From Glycocaulis sp. (GTDB lineage: Bacteria; Pseudomonadota; Alphaproteobacteria; Caulobacterales; Maricaulaceae): a DNA stretch of 64,000 bases. Shown in pieces: positions 1 to 8,119 of this stretch. The notes below the pieces were generated by a model that saw only the letters and a program-made list of their open reading frames with translations, made no database searches and was not told the DNA's origin. How positions within the stretch are numbered: the first letter of the stretch is position 1; every line of letters starts with the position of its first letter. A program made the position numbers and the translations under genes. Location of the stretch: contig JAIUMI010000008.1 in NCBI GenBank assembly GCA_022565665.1, positions 55,440-119,439 of the forward strand, in the 5' to 3' direction.

Positions 1-159
1 AACGGCGCTGGATGAAGCTTCGCCCTGGTCAGGCCGTCCAGACCCGGCGAGCGCCCTGCCGCAGCGCACCGGTTCTCGCGGCTCGATCTGGAAGCCGGTT
101 TTCACGAACCCTTGTCATCGCGAGCAAGGGCACGCTGCCGATATGTGACAGCCCCGCCC
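1..159. other. Window-edge segment, no assignable gene
   Basis: These bases lie beyond the stop of the AsmA-like gene. One forward frame stays open from the window edge to a TGA at 141-143 and could be the 3' end of a gene that starts outside the window. The short translation is not recognisable and its third-position GC bias is weak. Neither a terminator nor an RNA is visible. Confidence 0.3.
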
Positions 160-2133
160 TCACTCATCATCCGGCGCTTCGGCGTGCCCCAGCAGGCGTT
201 CGCACACCCCGCCATCCACCGTATCGAGCTGGACGGTGCCCAGAAGACCCGCGAGCGGGGTCAGGAAAGTGCCAAGAGCCAACGTAGCCGCGCCGCGCAG
301 ATAGGTCTCGTCATCGGGAGAGATATCCGGATCGCGGAACGTGCCGGCAATATTGATCGGCCCGCCCAGCGAGCCGATATTCGGGCTTGTATCGCGGGCC
401 TGCACCCTGAGATCAAAACGCTCCCGGCGGAAATCGAACCGGCCCTCACCATGGATCTGGCTGTCAGGTGTGGCGACCAGCAAGGTCTCGGCCTCGCCGA
501 CACCGTCCGTCACCACGATATCGGCCATGCCGCACGTGGTGGCGACCGTTGCATCGTTGGCAAACAGATAGTTGAGCAGGTCGAGCCCGATCAGTTCCAG
601 CGTCCGCCGGGAGATGCCGCCCTCGTCCACCAGCGCGCGCATGCGCCCGTTCGAGTTGGCCATGGCGCGGCGGATGCTGTCACCCGTCCCCACCAGGCTG
701 ATCTCGCCGGAGAACGTGCCCGCGATCCGCTCATTGGGGATGAAATCCTCCAGTCGAATCCGTGTGAAAGTGGCGTCTGCCGAGGTGACCGTGTCCTCGC
801 CGCGCGCATCAACCTCCACGACCGATACCAGCCGCCCGCCCCTGAAGCCGAACTCCAGCGGATCAAAACGCAGCACACGGTCATCGAGCGTGATGATGGT
901 GGACACCTCCGTCAAAGCCTGACCCGCGCCGGTCACTTCGCGGCCCTCGAACACCAGCCGCCCGTCCACGCCTGAAATCCGCTCCACATCGAGCGGGGCA
1001 TTGGGGAAGATGCGGCCCTCCGCCCGCAGCGCCCGTGCCTGAGCACGCGCCAGCTGGCTCTCTGTCATGTCGTCAGGATCAATGGCCGGCGCGCCGATCA
1101 GCATGCCTATGTCAGAGAAGTCCAGCGTGGTGGAGGCAAGCTGGGCGTCCACATAGGGCCGGTCCCGGCCGGTATCATAGTCCAGCTGGCCGGACAGATC
1201 GCTATCGCCCACCTCGCCTTCGATATTGCGCGCCTGCCAGACATCGTCCACGCGCGCCAGATCGAGCGTCAGGTCATAGGGCGGGGTATCGGGGACCGGA
1301 ATGCCGGTGAAATCATAAACCTCGCGCATATTCTCACCCTGCAGCGCCAGTGCGCCTGCAATCTGGCGAAAACTGCCGCGCGGGCCCAGCTGTCCGTCAA
1401 ACACAAAACGCGTCTCGCCCCCTTCGATATCGAGGCGGAAGGCAAAACTCTGATCAGGATCGCGCAACCGCATCACCCCGTCACCCTCACCGGTGAAGCT
1501 TAAGGCACTGCCGCGCACCTCGCCCTGGCCCGAGATGGAGGTGCGGTCTGCGCCGCCCTCATCCTCGGCCACCACGCTGTCGAGATCGGCGGTGAAGGAG
1601 ACCTCGCGCGCCGCATTGCGGTAAATGATCTGGCTGTCGACCAGATGCAGCCCGCCAACGATCGGCACCCGCCCCTGCCCGTCTTCTCGCCCAAGGCCCC
1701 AGTTATTGCGTCCCTCATCGTCCACGCTGAGGCGCAGTTCGAGCCCCCTTATCCAGGCCTCTCGCAAGTTTACCCGCCCGCGTAAGAGGTCGAGCAAGGC
1801 GACGTCCGCTACGGCGCGCTCCAGCTGAATAAAATGCTCATCGCCGGTCCAGTCCTCATCGGAAATGGTGACGCCCTCAAAGCGGACACGCGGCACGAAA
1901 TTCCACCGCCACCGCACCGCCAACGGCTCGGCTATCGTCACCTGCCGGTCGAGCGCGTGCGATACACGCTCCTCCACCCGACCGCGCAGCCAGTCCCACC
2001 CCGCCAGCTGGATGACGAGAACCAGGGCAAGGCACGCCGCGAAGACAAGGGCCACAAGGCCGACAAGGATGCGCACGAACATGACGGAACCGAACTGCGG
2101 ACACGTATGAACTAAGCGCGCAAGGCGGCGCAC
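160..2133 (-). CDS. AsmA family protein
   Basis: An AsmA-like envelope protein of up to 657 residues. A single hydrophobic helix lies near the N-terminus (about residues 20-46), followed by a long beta-rich periplasmic region. The C-terminal part (roughly 470-640) has the AsmA C-terminal domain character, including a conserved run around GTGDSIRRAMANSNG. Known AsmA-family proteins are inner-membrane anchored and are implicated in phospholipid transport to, and assembly of, the outer membrane. The longest start is a GTG at 2133 with an AGGGA 4 nt upstream. An internal ATG at 2082 begins directly at the membrane helix but lacks a clear Shine-Dalgarno sequence, so the start is unresolved. Function beyond the family is inferred. 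Confidence 0.85.
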   Translation of the reverse strand: MRRLARLVHTCPQFGSVMFVRILVGLVALVFAACLALVLVIQLAGWDWLRGRVEERVSHALDRQVTIAEPLAVRWRWNFVPRVRFEGVTISDEDWTGDEHFIQLERAVADVALLDLLRGRVNLREAWIRGLELRLSVDDEGRNNWGLGREDGQGRVPIVGGLHLVDSQIIYRNAAREVSFTADLDSVVAEDEGGADRTSISGQGEVRGSALSFTGEGDGVMRLRDPDQSFAFRLDIEGGETRFVFDGQLGPRGSFRQIAGALALQGENMREVYDFTGIPVPDTPPYDLTLDLARVDDVWQARNIEGEVGDSDLSGQLDYDTGRDRPYVDAQLASTTLDFSDIGMLIGAPAIDPDDMTESQLARAQARALRAEGRIFPNAPLDVERISGVDGRLVFEGREVTGAGQALTEVSTIITLDDRVLRFDPLEFGFRGGRLVSVVEVDARGEDTVTSADATFTRIRLEDFIPNERIAGTFSGEISLVGTGDSIRRAMANSNGRMRALVDEGGISRRTLELIGLDLLNYLFANDATVATTCGMADIVVTDGVGEAETLLVATPDSQIHGEGRFDFRRERFDLRVQARDTSPNIGSLGGPINIAGTFRDPDISPDDETYLRGAATLALGTFLTPLAGLLGTVQLDTVDGGVCERLLGHAEAPDDE

Positions 2134-2165
2134 GGTTCCCTGCGGCGTCAGCCCGTGCAGGAAGT

Positions 2166-2366
2166 TCAGTAGTGCGGCGGCTTTTCCGACGCGGCGGCAG
2201 GCAGGCCGGCCTCCAGCTCCGCAATGCGGCTGTCAGAGCGATGCAGGCTGGCTTTCAGCCGCTCGATATCCCTCTGCTGCAGGGCCAGCGCCTCGGACAG
2301 ATCGTCAATCACGCGCTGCTGCTGGGCGATATGGATTTCAAGCGCGTCGAGGCGGGTATCGGTCAT
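2166..2366 (-). CDS. slyX: SlyX family protein
   Basis: A 66-residue acidic protein, almost entirely one predicted coiled coil with heptad-like leucine/isoleucine spacing (LDALEIHIAQQQ, then LSEALALQQRDIERL). It ends in a short tail with the PPHY motif typical of SlyX. The length matches the family (about 70 residues). SlyX was named in E. coli for its position near slyD, and its biochemical role is not established. It lies 15 nt upstream of the vapC stop on the same strand and just upstream of the AsmA-like gene. No strong ribosome site precedes the ATG. Confidence 0.85.
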   Translation of the reverse strand: MTDTRLDALEIHIAQQQRVIDDLSEALALQQRDIERLKASLHRSDSRIAELEAGLPAAASEKPPHY

Positions 2367-2380
2367 GGGGCAGTGAATTC

Positions 2381-2773
2381 CTAAAGTATTTCAACGCGGG
2401 CGGAGACGCCCGGAACGGCGGCGAGCTTTGAATCGCGCGTCCAGAGCGGAGCATCCAGCGCCTCGGCGAGGGCTATATAAGCCGCATCATAGGCGGTCAG
2501 ATTATCGCGCAGCGCCCAGATGCGGCCCGTCAGGAAGCGATGGGAGAAGCGTTCGATGTTGAGCTCTCCCAAAATCGTCAGGCCGACGCGCGCCCGCTTG
2601 GCATCGGCGGCGCCGAGCCGCCTATGCCGCCGCAGCGCCTGCAACACCTCAAGGTCCAGTATCTCAGGTGCAACGAGGGCGCCCCCACGCTCTTCAAGCC
2701 GGTGGCTGAGATCGGCGCCGCCGTTTGCCGAGATTACAACATCCACCACGAGCGAGGCATCGACGACGATCAC
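2381..2773 (-). CDS. vapC: VapC-type PIN-domain toxin
   Basis: A 130-residue PIN-domain ribonuclease. Acidic residues expected at the metal site are visible: D5 in the opening IVVDASLVV motif, E42, D96 in the AYDAAYIALA motif, and D114 in the WTRDSKL motif. Known VapC toxins cleave tRNA or rRNA when released from their antitoxin. The ATG overlaps the end of the upstream antitoxin gene by 4 nt, the usual translational coupling of vapBC operons. All catalytic positions are present, so the toxin appears intact. Its RNA target cannot be read from the sequence. Confidence 0.9.
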   Translation of the reverse strand: MIVVDASLVVDVVISANGGADLSHRLEERGGALVAPEILDLEVLQALRRHRRLGAADAKRARVGLTILGELNIERFSHRFLTGRIWALRDNLTAYDAAYIALAEALDAPLWTRDSKLAAVPGVSARVEIL

Positions 2774-3000
2774 CGTCCGTCGCGCTCTTCGCGGATGATC
2801 CGGGTTGTGGAGACCGGCAGCTCGACCGGCTCCATCGACGTCAGGCGCGCCCTGATCGAAGTCCAGTCGGGCCGTTTCAGATCCTGCTCGATCAGGCGTC
2901 TCAGATAATCGCTCATGCTCATCCCTTCCGCTGCAGCGCGCTCTTTGATCGCCCGGTGCATCTCTTCAGGGATTTCGCGTATCTGGATATGCTTGTTCAT
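2770..3000 (-). CDS. vapB: VapB-type antitoxin, ribbon-helix-helix
   Basis: A 76-residue protein beginning MNKHIQIREIPEEMHRAIK, a ribbon-helix-helix DNA-binding domain. The second helix region is AAEGMSMSDYLRRLIEQDL, followed by a flexible C-terminal tail that in this family wraps around the toxin. I chose the ATG at 3000. A TTG two codons upstream is possible but less likely. The family binds its own promoter and represses the operon, alone or with toxin. The promoter must lie in 3001-3209, shared with the divergent FMN reductase gene. Confidence 0.88.
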   Translation of the reverse strand: MNKHIQIREIPEEMHRAIKERAAAEGMSMSDYLRRLIEQDLKRPDWTSIRARLTSMEPVELPVSTTRIIREERDGR

Positions 3001-3148
3001 GTGCAAAACATGAAGACAGGGGTGGGGGAAGTCAATGGGAGGGGAACGCGCGACCCTTCACCAACTCCATCGCGCCCGGCAGCTTGCTGATCACGCTGCA
3101 TACATAGTCATCGTTACCGAAGACCCTTCGACAATCTGGCATTATCAG

Positions 3149-3166
3149 AATGCTCGACCTAGCATT
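3149..3166. promoter_or_regulatory. Inverted repeat upstream of FMN reductase gene
   Basis: Arms AATGCT and AGCATT are perfect reverse complements separated by CGACCT. The repeat sits 44 bp before the reductase ATG, in the divergent gap between vapB and that gene, where an operator would be expected. No regulator is identified. Confidence 0.35.
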
Positions 3167-3209
3167 ACGGGCCGCGCATCAAGCAAGGTCGCCCCGGAGA
3201 GGGAGTTAC

Positions 3210-3800
3210 ATGACCCACCATATCCTCGTCTTCTACGGCTCATATCGCGCCGACCGGCAGGGAATCAGGCTGGCGCGTTATCTCGTGAGAGAGCTAAGCG
3301 AGCTCGGCAACGAGGCGGAGCTGATCGACGCCAAGGCCATCAACCTGCCCATGCTGGACCGCATGTACAAGGAGTATGCCGACGGCGAGGCACCTGCCGG
3401 GCTGGAAGAGCTGGCCGGAAAGATCCGCAACGCCGATGCGTTCGTCTTCGTCACCGGCGAATATAATTGGGGCATCCAGCCGGGCCTGAAAAACCTGACC
3501 GACCATTTCCTGGAGGAATGGTTCTGGCGGCCCGCGGCCATTGCCAGCTATTCGGCCGGCCGCCTAGCCGGTGTGCGTGCCGCGCTTTCTTGGCACGGAA
3601 CGCTGTCGGAAATGGGGATGGTGGTCATTTCCAGTTCGCTGGCCGTGGGCGGAATTCGCCACGCTATCGACGCCGATGCGCAGCCGGTCGGCGAGGGCGG
3701 GGCCGCGCTGGAAAAGGCTTTTCCACGCTTCGCCGCCGATCTTGCATGGTGGACCGAAGCGGCCCGGGCTCAACGCCAAAAAAGCGGCACACCGTATTGA
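3210..3800 (+). CDS. NADPH-dependent FMN reductase family protein
   Basis: A 196-residue flavodoxin-like reductase. The N-terminal strand and phosphate-binding loop (HHILVFYGSYRADRQG, residues 3-18) and the GEYNWGIQPGLKNLTDHF motif near residues 85-102 are typical of the NADPH-dependent FMN reductase family. Members reduce flavins, quinones, azo compounds or metals, and the physiological substrate is not evident here. The start at 3210 was chosen because GGAGAGGGAG precedes it at good spacing, while the longer in-frame extension has no such site. The gene stands alone, divergent from vapBC. Confidence 0.87.
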   Translation: MTHHILVFYGSYRADRQGIRLARYLVRELSELGNEAELIDAKAINLPMLDRMYKEYADGEAPAGLEELAGKIRNADAFVFVTGEYNWGIQPGLKNLTDHFLEEWFWRPAAIASYSAGRLAGVRAALSWHGTLSEMGMVVISSSLAVGGIRHAIDADAQPVGEGGAALEKAFPRFAADLAWWTEAARAQRQKSGTPY

Positions 3801-4397
3801 GTGGCGTGGCTGCCTAGGCTCAGCAAGAGGCTGTTGGGCGCCCGGTGCAGAGGCGCTGCTACAGAGGCTGAAAATGCCTGAGCGGCCTCAGGCTCACTCC
3901 CCACTCTATTGTAGAGAAGAAACTAACTACATTGAAATACAAAAGCAAATTATGTTTTCTACAGGAATTTCCCGGCACCCGCTCCGTCAAAATTTGTGAC
4001 TATTGAAAATATTGGGCTTTTTGAATGAACCGAAAACTTCGGTTTCGGGGGCTATCGTCTAGCAACGGAGCCTCGGATACTTTTCAGTCCTGCGCGTGCA
4101 TCCGTCGTTTCTACGCTATAGTTCGATAGCATCGAAAGCCGCGCTTGTCACCCGCCGCAGGCGGAAATGAGAAAATCTGCTGGTCCCAACAGAAGCGTCT
4201 CGGTTCCGAGCAGCCCCCTCGGGATCTCGGGAGTTTATATTTGGCACAATTTGCAAACCTAGACGACGCAAATCAGCGCATTCTCAAACCGACGAACGCC
4301 GTCGCCCTCGATCAGCGGTTCCAACACGGCTGGTGCCCGGGTTAACATTGCCTCTACCCTCTTTGGTTTTCGCTTCACCGGGAATGAGGGAAGAAAG
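3801..4397. other. 597-bp gap with AT-rich stretch, no convincing gene
   Basis: The segment around 3905-4030 is clearly richer in A and T than its surroundings. It contains a short perfect hairpin (AACCGAA/TTCGGTT, 4028-4044) followed by a G run. Short open frames here (for example 4145-4345) have no recognisable translation and poor codon bias. It could hold the promoter of the next small gene, a degraded insertion or an unlisted RNA. The sequence alone does not decide. Confidence 0.4.
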
Positions 4398-4616
4398 ATG
4401 ACCGCCACGCCAGACATACGTCCTGTCGGAGACCTTCCACACGCGACCGGCAAGACCGCAGCCCGGGAACTCTCGCACAACGGCATCACCACTTTGCGGC
4501 AGGTGGCAGCCCACTCAAAAAGGGGCCTTCTTGCCATCCATGGCGTGGGTCCCAAGGCGATCCGTATCCTCGACGAGGCTCTTGCTACAATGGGGCTTGA
4601 TTTCATGAACTCCTGA
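4398..4616 (+). CDS. Small helix-hairpin-helix protein
   Basis: A 72-residue protein whose body is a helix-hairpin-helix fold. TGKTAARELSHNGITTLRQVAAHS (about 18-41) forms the first unit, and LLAIHGVGPKAIRILDEAL (about 45-63) contains the GVGPKA hairpin that contacts DNA backbone phosphates. The arrangement resembles small HhH or TfoX-C-like proteins found in many bacteria, whose role is not settled. A GGGAAG motif lies 4 nt before the ATG. It stands alone beside a poorly coding gap. DNA binding is inferred from the fold only. Confidence 0.75.
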   Translation: MTATPDIRPVGDLPHATGKTAARELSHNGITTLRQVAAHSKRGLLAIHGVGPKAIRILDEALATMGLDFMNS

Positions 4617-4743
4617 ACGGAGTTCTTGACTGTCCCATCCTCTCCCTTAACGCATGGGGGAAGCTGGCTCGTCACGCGTCGTATCTCCTGAGCGGGAAAC
4701 GTCTCCCCCCACACCAATCAGGGAAGACGCTCATGCAATGGTT

Positions 4744-5727
4744 TCAGGTCCCGGTCGCTCCACTGAGCTGCGCGCTGACGTCGGTAAAGGCTGAAATCTC
4801 GTCTGCTATATCGCCGTCATGGCCGAGCCATATATGCCCGCCCGTGGGGTAGATCACGAGCCGCGAGCCGGCCACGCGCGAGGCGATGGTGCGCGCCGTG
4901 CCTGCCGTGCCGAACCGGTCGTCCTCGACAGAGATGACAAGGGTCGGCGCAGTAATCGCCGGCAGATCGATATCGGCCGGACTGCCGGCATAATGGCCGT
5001 CATTCATCATCCCGCGCGTACGCTGGCTGACCGGCATGATTTCATTGAGGATGAGGCGGGCCCGCTCGCGCTCTTCGTGCGAGACTGTTCGCAGAAGCTG
5101 CGGGTCGGTGGCCAGCAGCGTGCCGATCAGCTGCTCCGGCATCGCCCGTGAGAGAAGCCAGAACCAGATGTCCGATGTCAGCAGGCGGTTCACCAGGAAA
5201 TGCTGGAGACCAGTAAACTCCACCGGGTCGCGCGTCTCAAGATTCATGGCAGGCACCAGAAGTATCAGGGCCGAGCACCGGTCAGGGTGGCGCAGCGCGA
5301 ACTGGGCGGCGGGAAGTGCGCCCGCAGACCCGCCTGCGACCGGCAGGCGCTCGATACCCAGATGATCAAGGAGATCGGCAAGAGCGTCAGCCTGGCGCGC
5401 CGGAGACGGATCGGCCGGGAAATCGCTGCGCAGATAGCCGAAACGCGAGGGCGCGATGATCTGGAAACCGCGCGCCATCAAAGCCTGCCCGAAGCGCAGG
5501 CCCTGATCGAAGCCGCCGCCTGTGCCATGGATCATCAAGAGGGGGGCGCCGGACCCGCCAATGGCGTATTCCAGCGTTCCTGACCGGGTGTTTGCCAGCT
5601 GGCTTGCGTGCGAAATCCGCTGCTTCTGTGCTTTGAGCGTGCCCGAGAACGATCCGGCAAGCCATCCCCCGCCCGCCAGCAGCACTCCGGCAGCGCCCGT
5701 CAGAACCGTTCTTCGGGAAATCCCCAT
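4744..5727 (-). CDS. Alpha/beta hydrolase with Tat-like signal
   Basis: A 327-residue alpha/beta hydrolase. The N-terminus (ISRRTVLTGAAGVLLAGG) combines a twin arginine and a hydrophobic stretch, suggesting Tat export or periplasmic anchoring. The oxyanion-hole motif MIHGTGGG lies at about 65-72 and the nucleophile elbow is GGSAG with Ser134. An acid in SVEDDRFG and His in TGGHIWLGH complete the triad. The substrate is unknown; the fold covers esterases, haloperoxidase-like enzymes and lactonases. It is transcribed away from the FnrN-like regulator gene across a 241-bp divergent gap. Confidence 0.85.
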   Translation of the reverse strand: MGISRRTVLTGAAGVLLAGGGWLAGSFSGTLKAQKQRISHASQLANTRSGTLEYAIGGSGAPLLMIHGTGGGFDQGLRFGQALMARGFQIIAPSRFGYLRSDFPADPSPARQADALADLLDHLGIERLPVAGGSAGALPAAQFALRHPDRCSALILLVPAMNLETRDPVEFTGLQHFLVNRLLTSDIWFWLLSRAMPEQLIGTLLATDPQLLRTVSHEERERARLILNEIMPVSQRTRGMMNDGHYAGSPADIDLPAITAPTLVISVEDDRFGTAGTARTIASRVAGSRLVIYPTGGHIWLGHDGDIADEISAFTDVSAQLSGATGT

Positions 5728-5968
5728 CGTGCATACCCGTGGTGTGATCCTGGCCGAGTATAGCGCATGGCATCCCTGCGCCTAAGGGCATTGTGGTCCA
5801 CAGGCGTCAGCCCTGTGTACGGTATTTACGAAACACCCGGGTGAAGGATTATCGAACGCAATTCTGCCCGTTCGAGCCCGGCCCCTCTCCGGAACGACTC
5901 GACCTGAGGGCGCATTGGCCTCATGCTCTATTGGCAGGCACTTGAGCGGGCTGCGGTCAGAGCGATCC

Positions 5969-6697
5969 ATGAACCGGTCCATACTGATACTTGCCGAAGA
6001 TAGCCGCTGCGTGGGCTGTGAGGTCCGCGAGCGCGGCGTATGTGCCACGCTGAACGTCGGCCAGATCGGCGACATGGAAGCCGCCGTTTCGGTCAAGCGC
6101 CTCAATAGTGGCCAGATACTGATGCTGGAGGGCGATTCCAACGATCACGTGGCCAATGTCACGGTTGGCCGGCTGAAGGTCTACAAATCCCTGCCCGATG
6201 GCCGCACACAGCTATTGCGCGTATTGCGCCCCGGCGATTTTCTGGGCGCGGCCTTTCGTGACAGGACGGCCTGCACGGTCGCGGCGATCACCGAGTGCGA
6301 GCTGTGCATCCTGCCGCGCAAGGCGCTGGAAAGTCTTTTCGAGCGCCATCGCGAGATCGAGCACGCCGTCATGCGCCAGCTGGAAGGCGAGCTGGCCGAG
6401 GCCCAGTCGCGGATTCTCGCGTTGGGACGCAAAACGGCCATGGAACGCGTGGCCGGCTTCCTCGTTGACGAACAGGATCATGCCCGCACATGCGGCGAGC
6501 AGCCGGACCTGCTGACCTTGCCGCTGGGCCGCGCGGAGATAGGCGACCTTCTGGGTCTGACCATCGAGACGGTCAGCCGCTGCATGACCCGGCTGAAAAA
6601 GGCCGGGATCATTGCGCTGGAGGGCGGCAAGTCGGAGCGGGTGTCGGTGCTGGATGCAGGCCGGCTGCAGGAGCTGGCAAGCGCTGAGGCGTATTGA
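5969..6697 (+). CDS. fnrN: FnrN-type oxygen-responsive transcription regulator
   Basis: A 242-residue Crp/Fnr family regulator. The N-terminus has Cys14, Cys17 and Cys25 (C-x2-C-x7-C, as in alphaproteobacterial FnrN), and Cys113 sits where the fourth iron-sulfur ligand of FNR lies, so an oxygen-labile [4Fe-4S] cluster is expected. The cyclic-nucleotide-like barrel spans about 35-125, then a long dimer helix. The helix-turn-helix carries E200, S203 and R204 (IETVSR), the residues FNR uses to read TTGAT half-sites. The start at 5969 follows the family length; a longer frame adds 18 residues. The stop codon overlaps a perfect FNR box, and downstream genes fit a low-oxygen regulon. Confidence 0.9.
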   Translation: MNRSILILAEDSRCVGCEVRERGVCATLNVGQIGDMEAAVSVKRLNSGQILMLEGDSNDHVANVTVGRLKVYKSLPDGRTQLLRVLRPGDFLGAAFRDRTACTVAAITECELCILPRKALESLFERHREIEHAVMRQLEGELAEAQSRILALGRKTAMERVAGFLVDEQDHARTCGEQPDLLTLPLGRAEIGDLLGLTIETVSRCMTRLKKAGIIALEGGKSERVSVLDAGRLQELASAEAY

Positions 6698-6707
6698 TCC
6701 TGATCAA
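6694..6707. promoter_or_regulatory. FNR box upstream of DUF2267 gene
   Basis: TTGATCCTGATCAA fits the FNR/FnrN consensus TTGAT-N4-ATCAA at every fixed position. It overlaps the TGA stop of the fnrN-like gene (6695-6697) and lies 56 bp before the ATG of the DUF2267 gene, a placement suited to activation of the following DUF2267-USP-ATPase genes. Confidence 0.85.
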
Positions 6708-6762
6708 TGCCGCCTCTTGCCCGACAGGAGAAGGTCTGCCCCTTAGCAACGGAGTGCCCCCC

Positions 6763-7212
6763 ATGCGTCAGCCGCCCGCTGTCCTGCGTGATGCTGTTTC
6801 GGAGACCTGTGAACTGCTTGATGCAGTGCAGGCCCGGTTGGACCTGCCCGACCGGATGCACGCCTATGCGGCCATGCAGGCAGTGCTGCATGCCGCGCGC
6901 GAGGGTCTGCCCGCCAGCTCCACCCTGCGCATGGCCGCAGGCATGCCGCTCTTCATCGGCGGGTTGACGGTTCGCGACTGGCATCCGGCAACGTCTCAAG
7001 GCGGTCCAAATACGTTCGAGCATCGGGTCGCGGAGCGCCTGCCCTTGAGTTTCCCTCTCGCCGCCAACGACACAGCCTCAGGCGTTCTCTTCGCGCTTTC
7101 CAGACAGATGGACGCCAGCGCCCTTGCCAGCCTGCAGGCCAGCGCAAACGGCTTCATGCCTTATCCCGCCGCACCCAACAGGCCGCAATCTGGCCAGCCA
7201 CAAGGAGACTAA
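6763..7212 (+). CDS. DUF2267-like protein
   Basis: A 149-residue protein. Its central part (YAAMQAVLHAAREGLP, then LRMAAGMPLFIGGLTVRDWHP) follows the pattern of DUF2267, in which a repeated helical unit ends with a Leu-Pro, Gly and Trp-x-Pro signature. The biochemical role of DUF2267 is unknown, though such genes often sit with universal stress proteins in hypoxia-induced clusters. I chose the ATG at 6763, preceded by GGAG; an upstream frame would run through the FNR box. It is probably the first gene of an FnrN-controlled unit with the next two genes. The assignment is by pattern and moderately sure. Confidence 0.7.
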   Translation: MRQPPAVLRDAVSETCELLDAVQARLDLPDRMHAYAAMQAVLHAAREGLPASSTLRMAAGMPLFIGGLTVRDWHPATSQGGPNTFEHRVAERLPLSFPLAANDTASGVLFALSRQMDASALASLQASANGFMPYPAAPNRPQSGQPQGD

Positions 7213-7213
7213 A

Positions 7214-8017
7214 ATGGCCCCCAAAACACTCATGGTTCACGTCTCACCCGACGGCTTCAAGAACGGACGGGTCGACGCTGCACTTGCACTGGCCAAAGCC
7301 TTCGGCGCCAGGCTGATCGGTGTGGGCGCCATGGCCCGGCCGGAAGCGATCGTCACCCCTGAAGGCGTGATGCACCCCGATCCCGACAATGTCGCGATGC
7401 TGGAAAAGGACCTGAAGGCCCTGTCGCTGCGCTTTTCCAAGAAGGCCGCGGCTCTGGGCAAGGACAAGGCCAGCTGGCGCAGCGCCCTCACCGCGCCTGC
7501 GCCATACCTCGCCGAAAATGCCCGCGCCGCTGACATGCTGATCGTAAGCTCACGCGCGGACAGTGATTTTCCGGTGATTGGTGTCGACCCGTCCGATGTG
7601 ATCATGGCGGCGGGCCGCCCCGTACTGGCTGTGCCGCGCGGCAAGGGAGACATGGATTTCTCCACAGTCCTGGTCGCCTGGAAGGACACGCCTCAGGCGC
7701 GCCGCGCCGTAGCCGCTGCCCTGCCCGTGCTGGCCAGCGCAAAACGCGTCGTGGTTACCGGCGTCGGCGATGAGACCGCAGGCGAAGCACTCGAGGAGGT
7801 GGCCGTCTGGCTCGCCAGTCACGGCGTGAAGGCAGAGACCGTGCACGTGAAGGAAAAGAATGCCGGCAAGGCGATCATCAAGGCCGCAGAGCTGCAGGGT
7901 GCGGGCCTGATCGTGGCTGGCGCCTATGGCCGCAGCCGCCTGCGCGAATTCATCTTGGGCGGGGTGACGCGTGATCTGCTCTTCAAGAGCAAGATACCCT
8001 GCCTGTTCAGCCACTAG
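7214..8017 (+). CDS. Tandem universal stress protein (UspA family)
   Basis: A 267-residue protein with two UspA domains (about 3-140 and 150-267). The C-terminal domain keeps the ATP-binding signature with GAYGRSRLREFILGGVTRDLL as its core (G-x2-G-x9-G then T). The N-terminal domain is more divergent there. Tandem Usp proteins are cytosolic ATP or AMP binders induced by starvation and oxygen limitation. AAGGAG lies 7 nt before the ATG at 7214, and only one base separates it from the preceding stop, so co-transcription from the FNR box is likely. The frame can be extended upstream but only by overlapping the DUF2267 gene. Confidence 0.9.
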   Translation: MAPKTLMVHVSPDGFKNGRVDAALALAKAFGARLIGVGAMARPEAIVTPEGVMHPDPDNVAMLEKDLKALSLRFSKKAAALGKDKASWRSALTAPAPYLAENARAADMLIVSSRADSDFPVIGVDPSDVIMAAGRPVLAVPRGKGDMDFSTVLVAWKDTPQARRAVAAALPVLASAKRVVVTGVGDETAGEALEEVAVWLASHGVKAETVHVKEKNAGKAIIKAAELQGAGLIVAGAYGRSRLREFILGGVTRDLLFKSKIPCLFSH

Positions 8018-8119
8018 CCACGCGGTCACGCTTGCAGCACAGATACCGGTGAACCGGCCCGCAGGTGTGCAAGCGTCCTGCGGGCACGCCCATGCCTCCT
8101 CCAGCCTGCAGGACCACCC

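Noticed and set aside
4145-4345. Possible 66-residue gene in the AT-rich gap
   Set aside because: No recognisable domain, no good ribosome site and no third-position bias.
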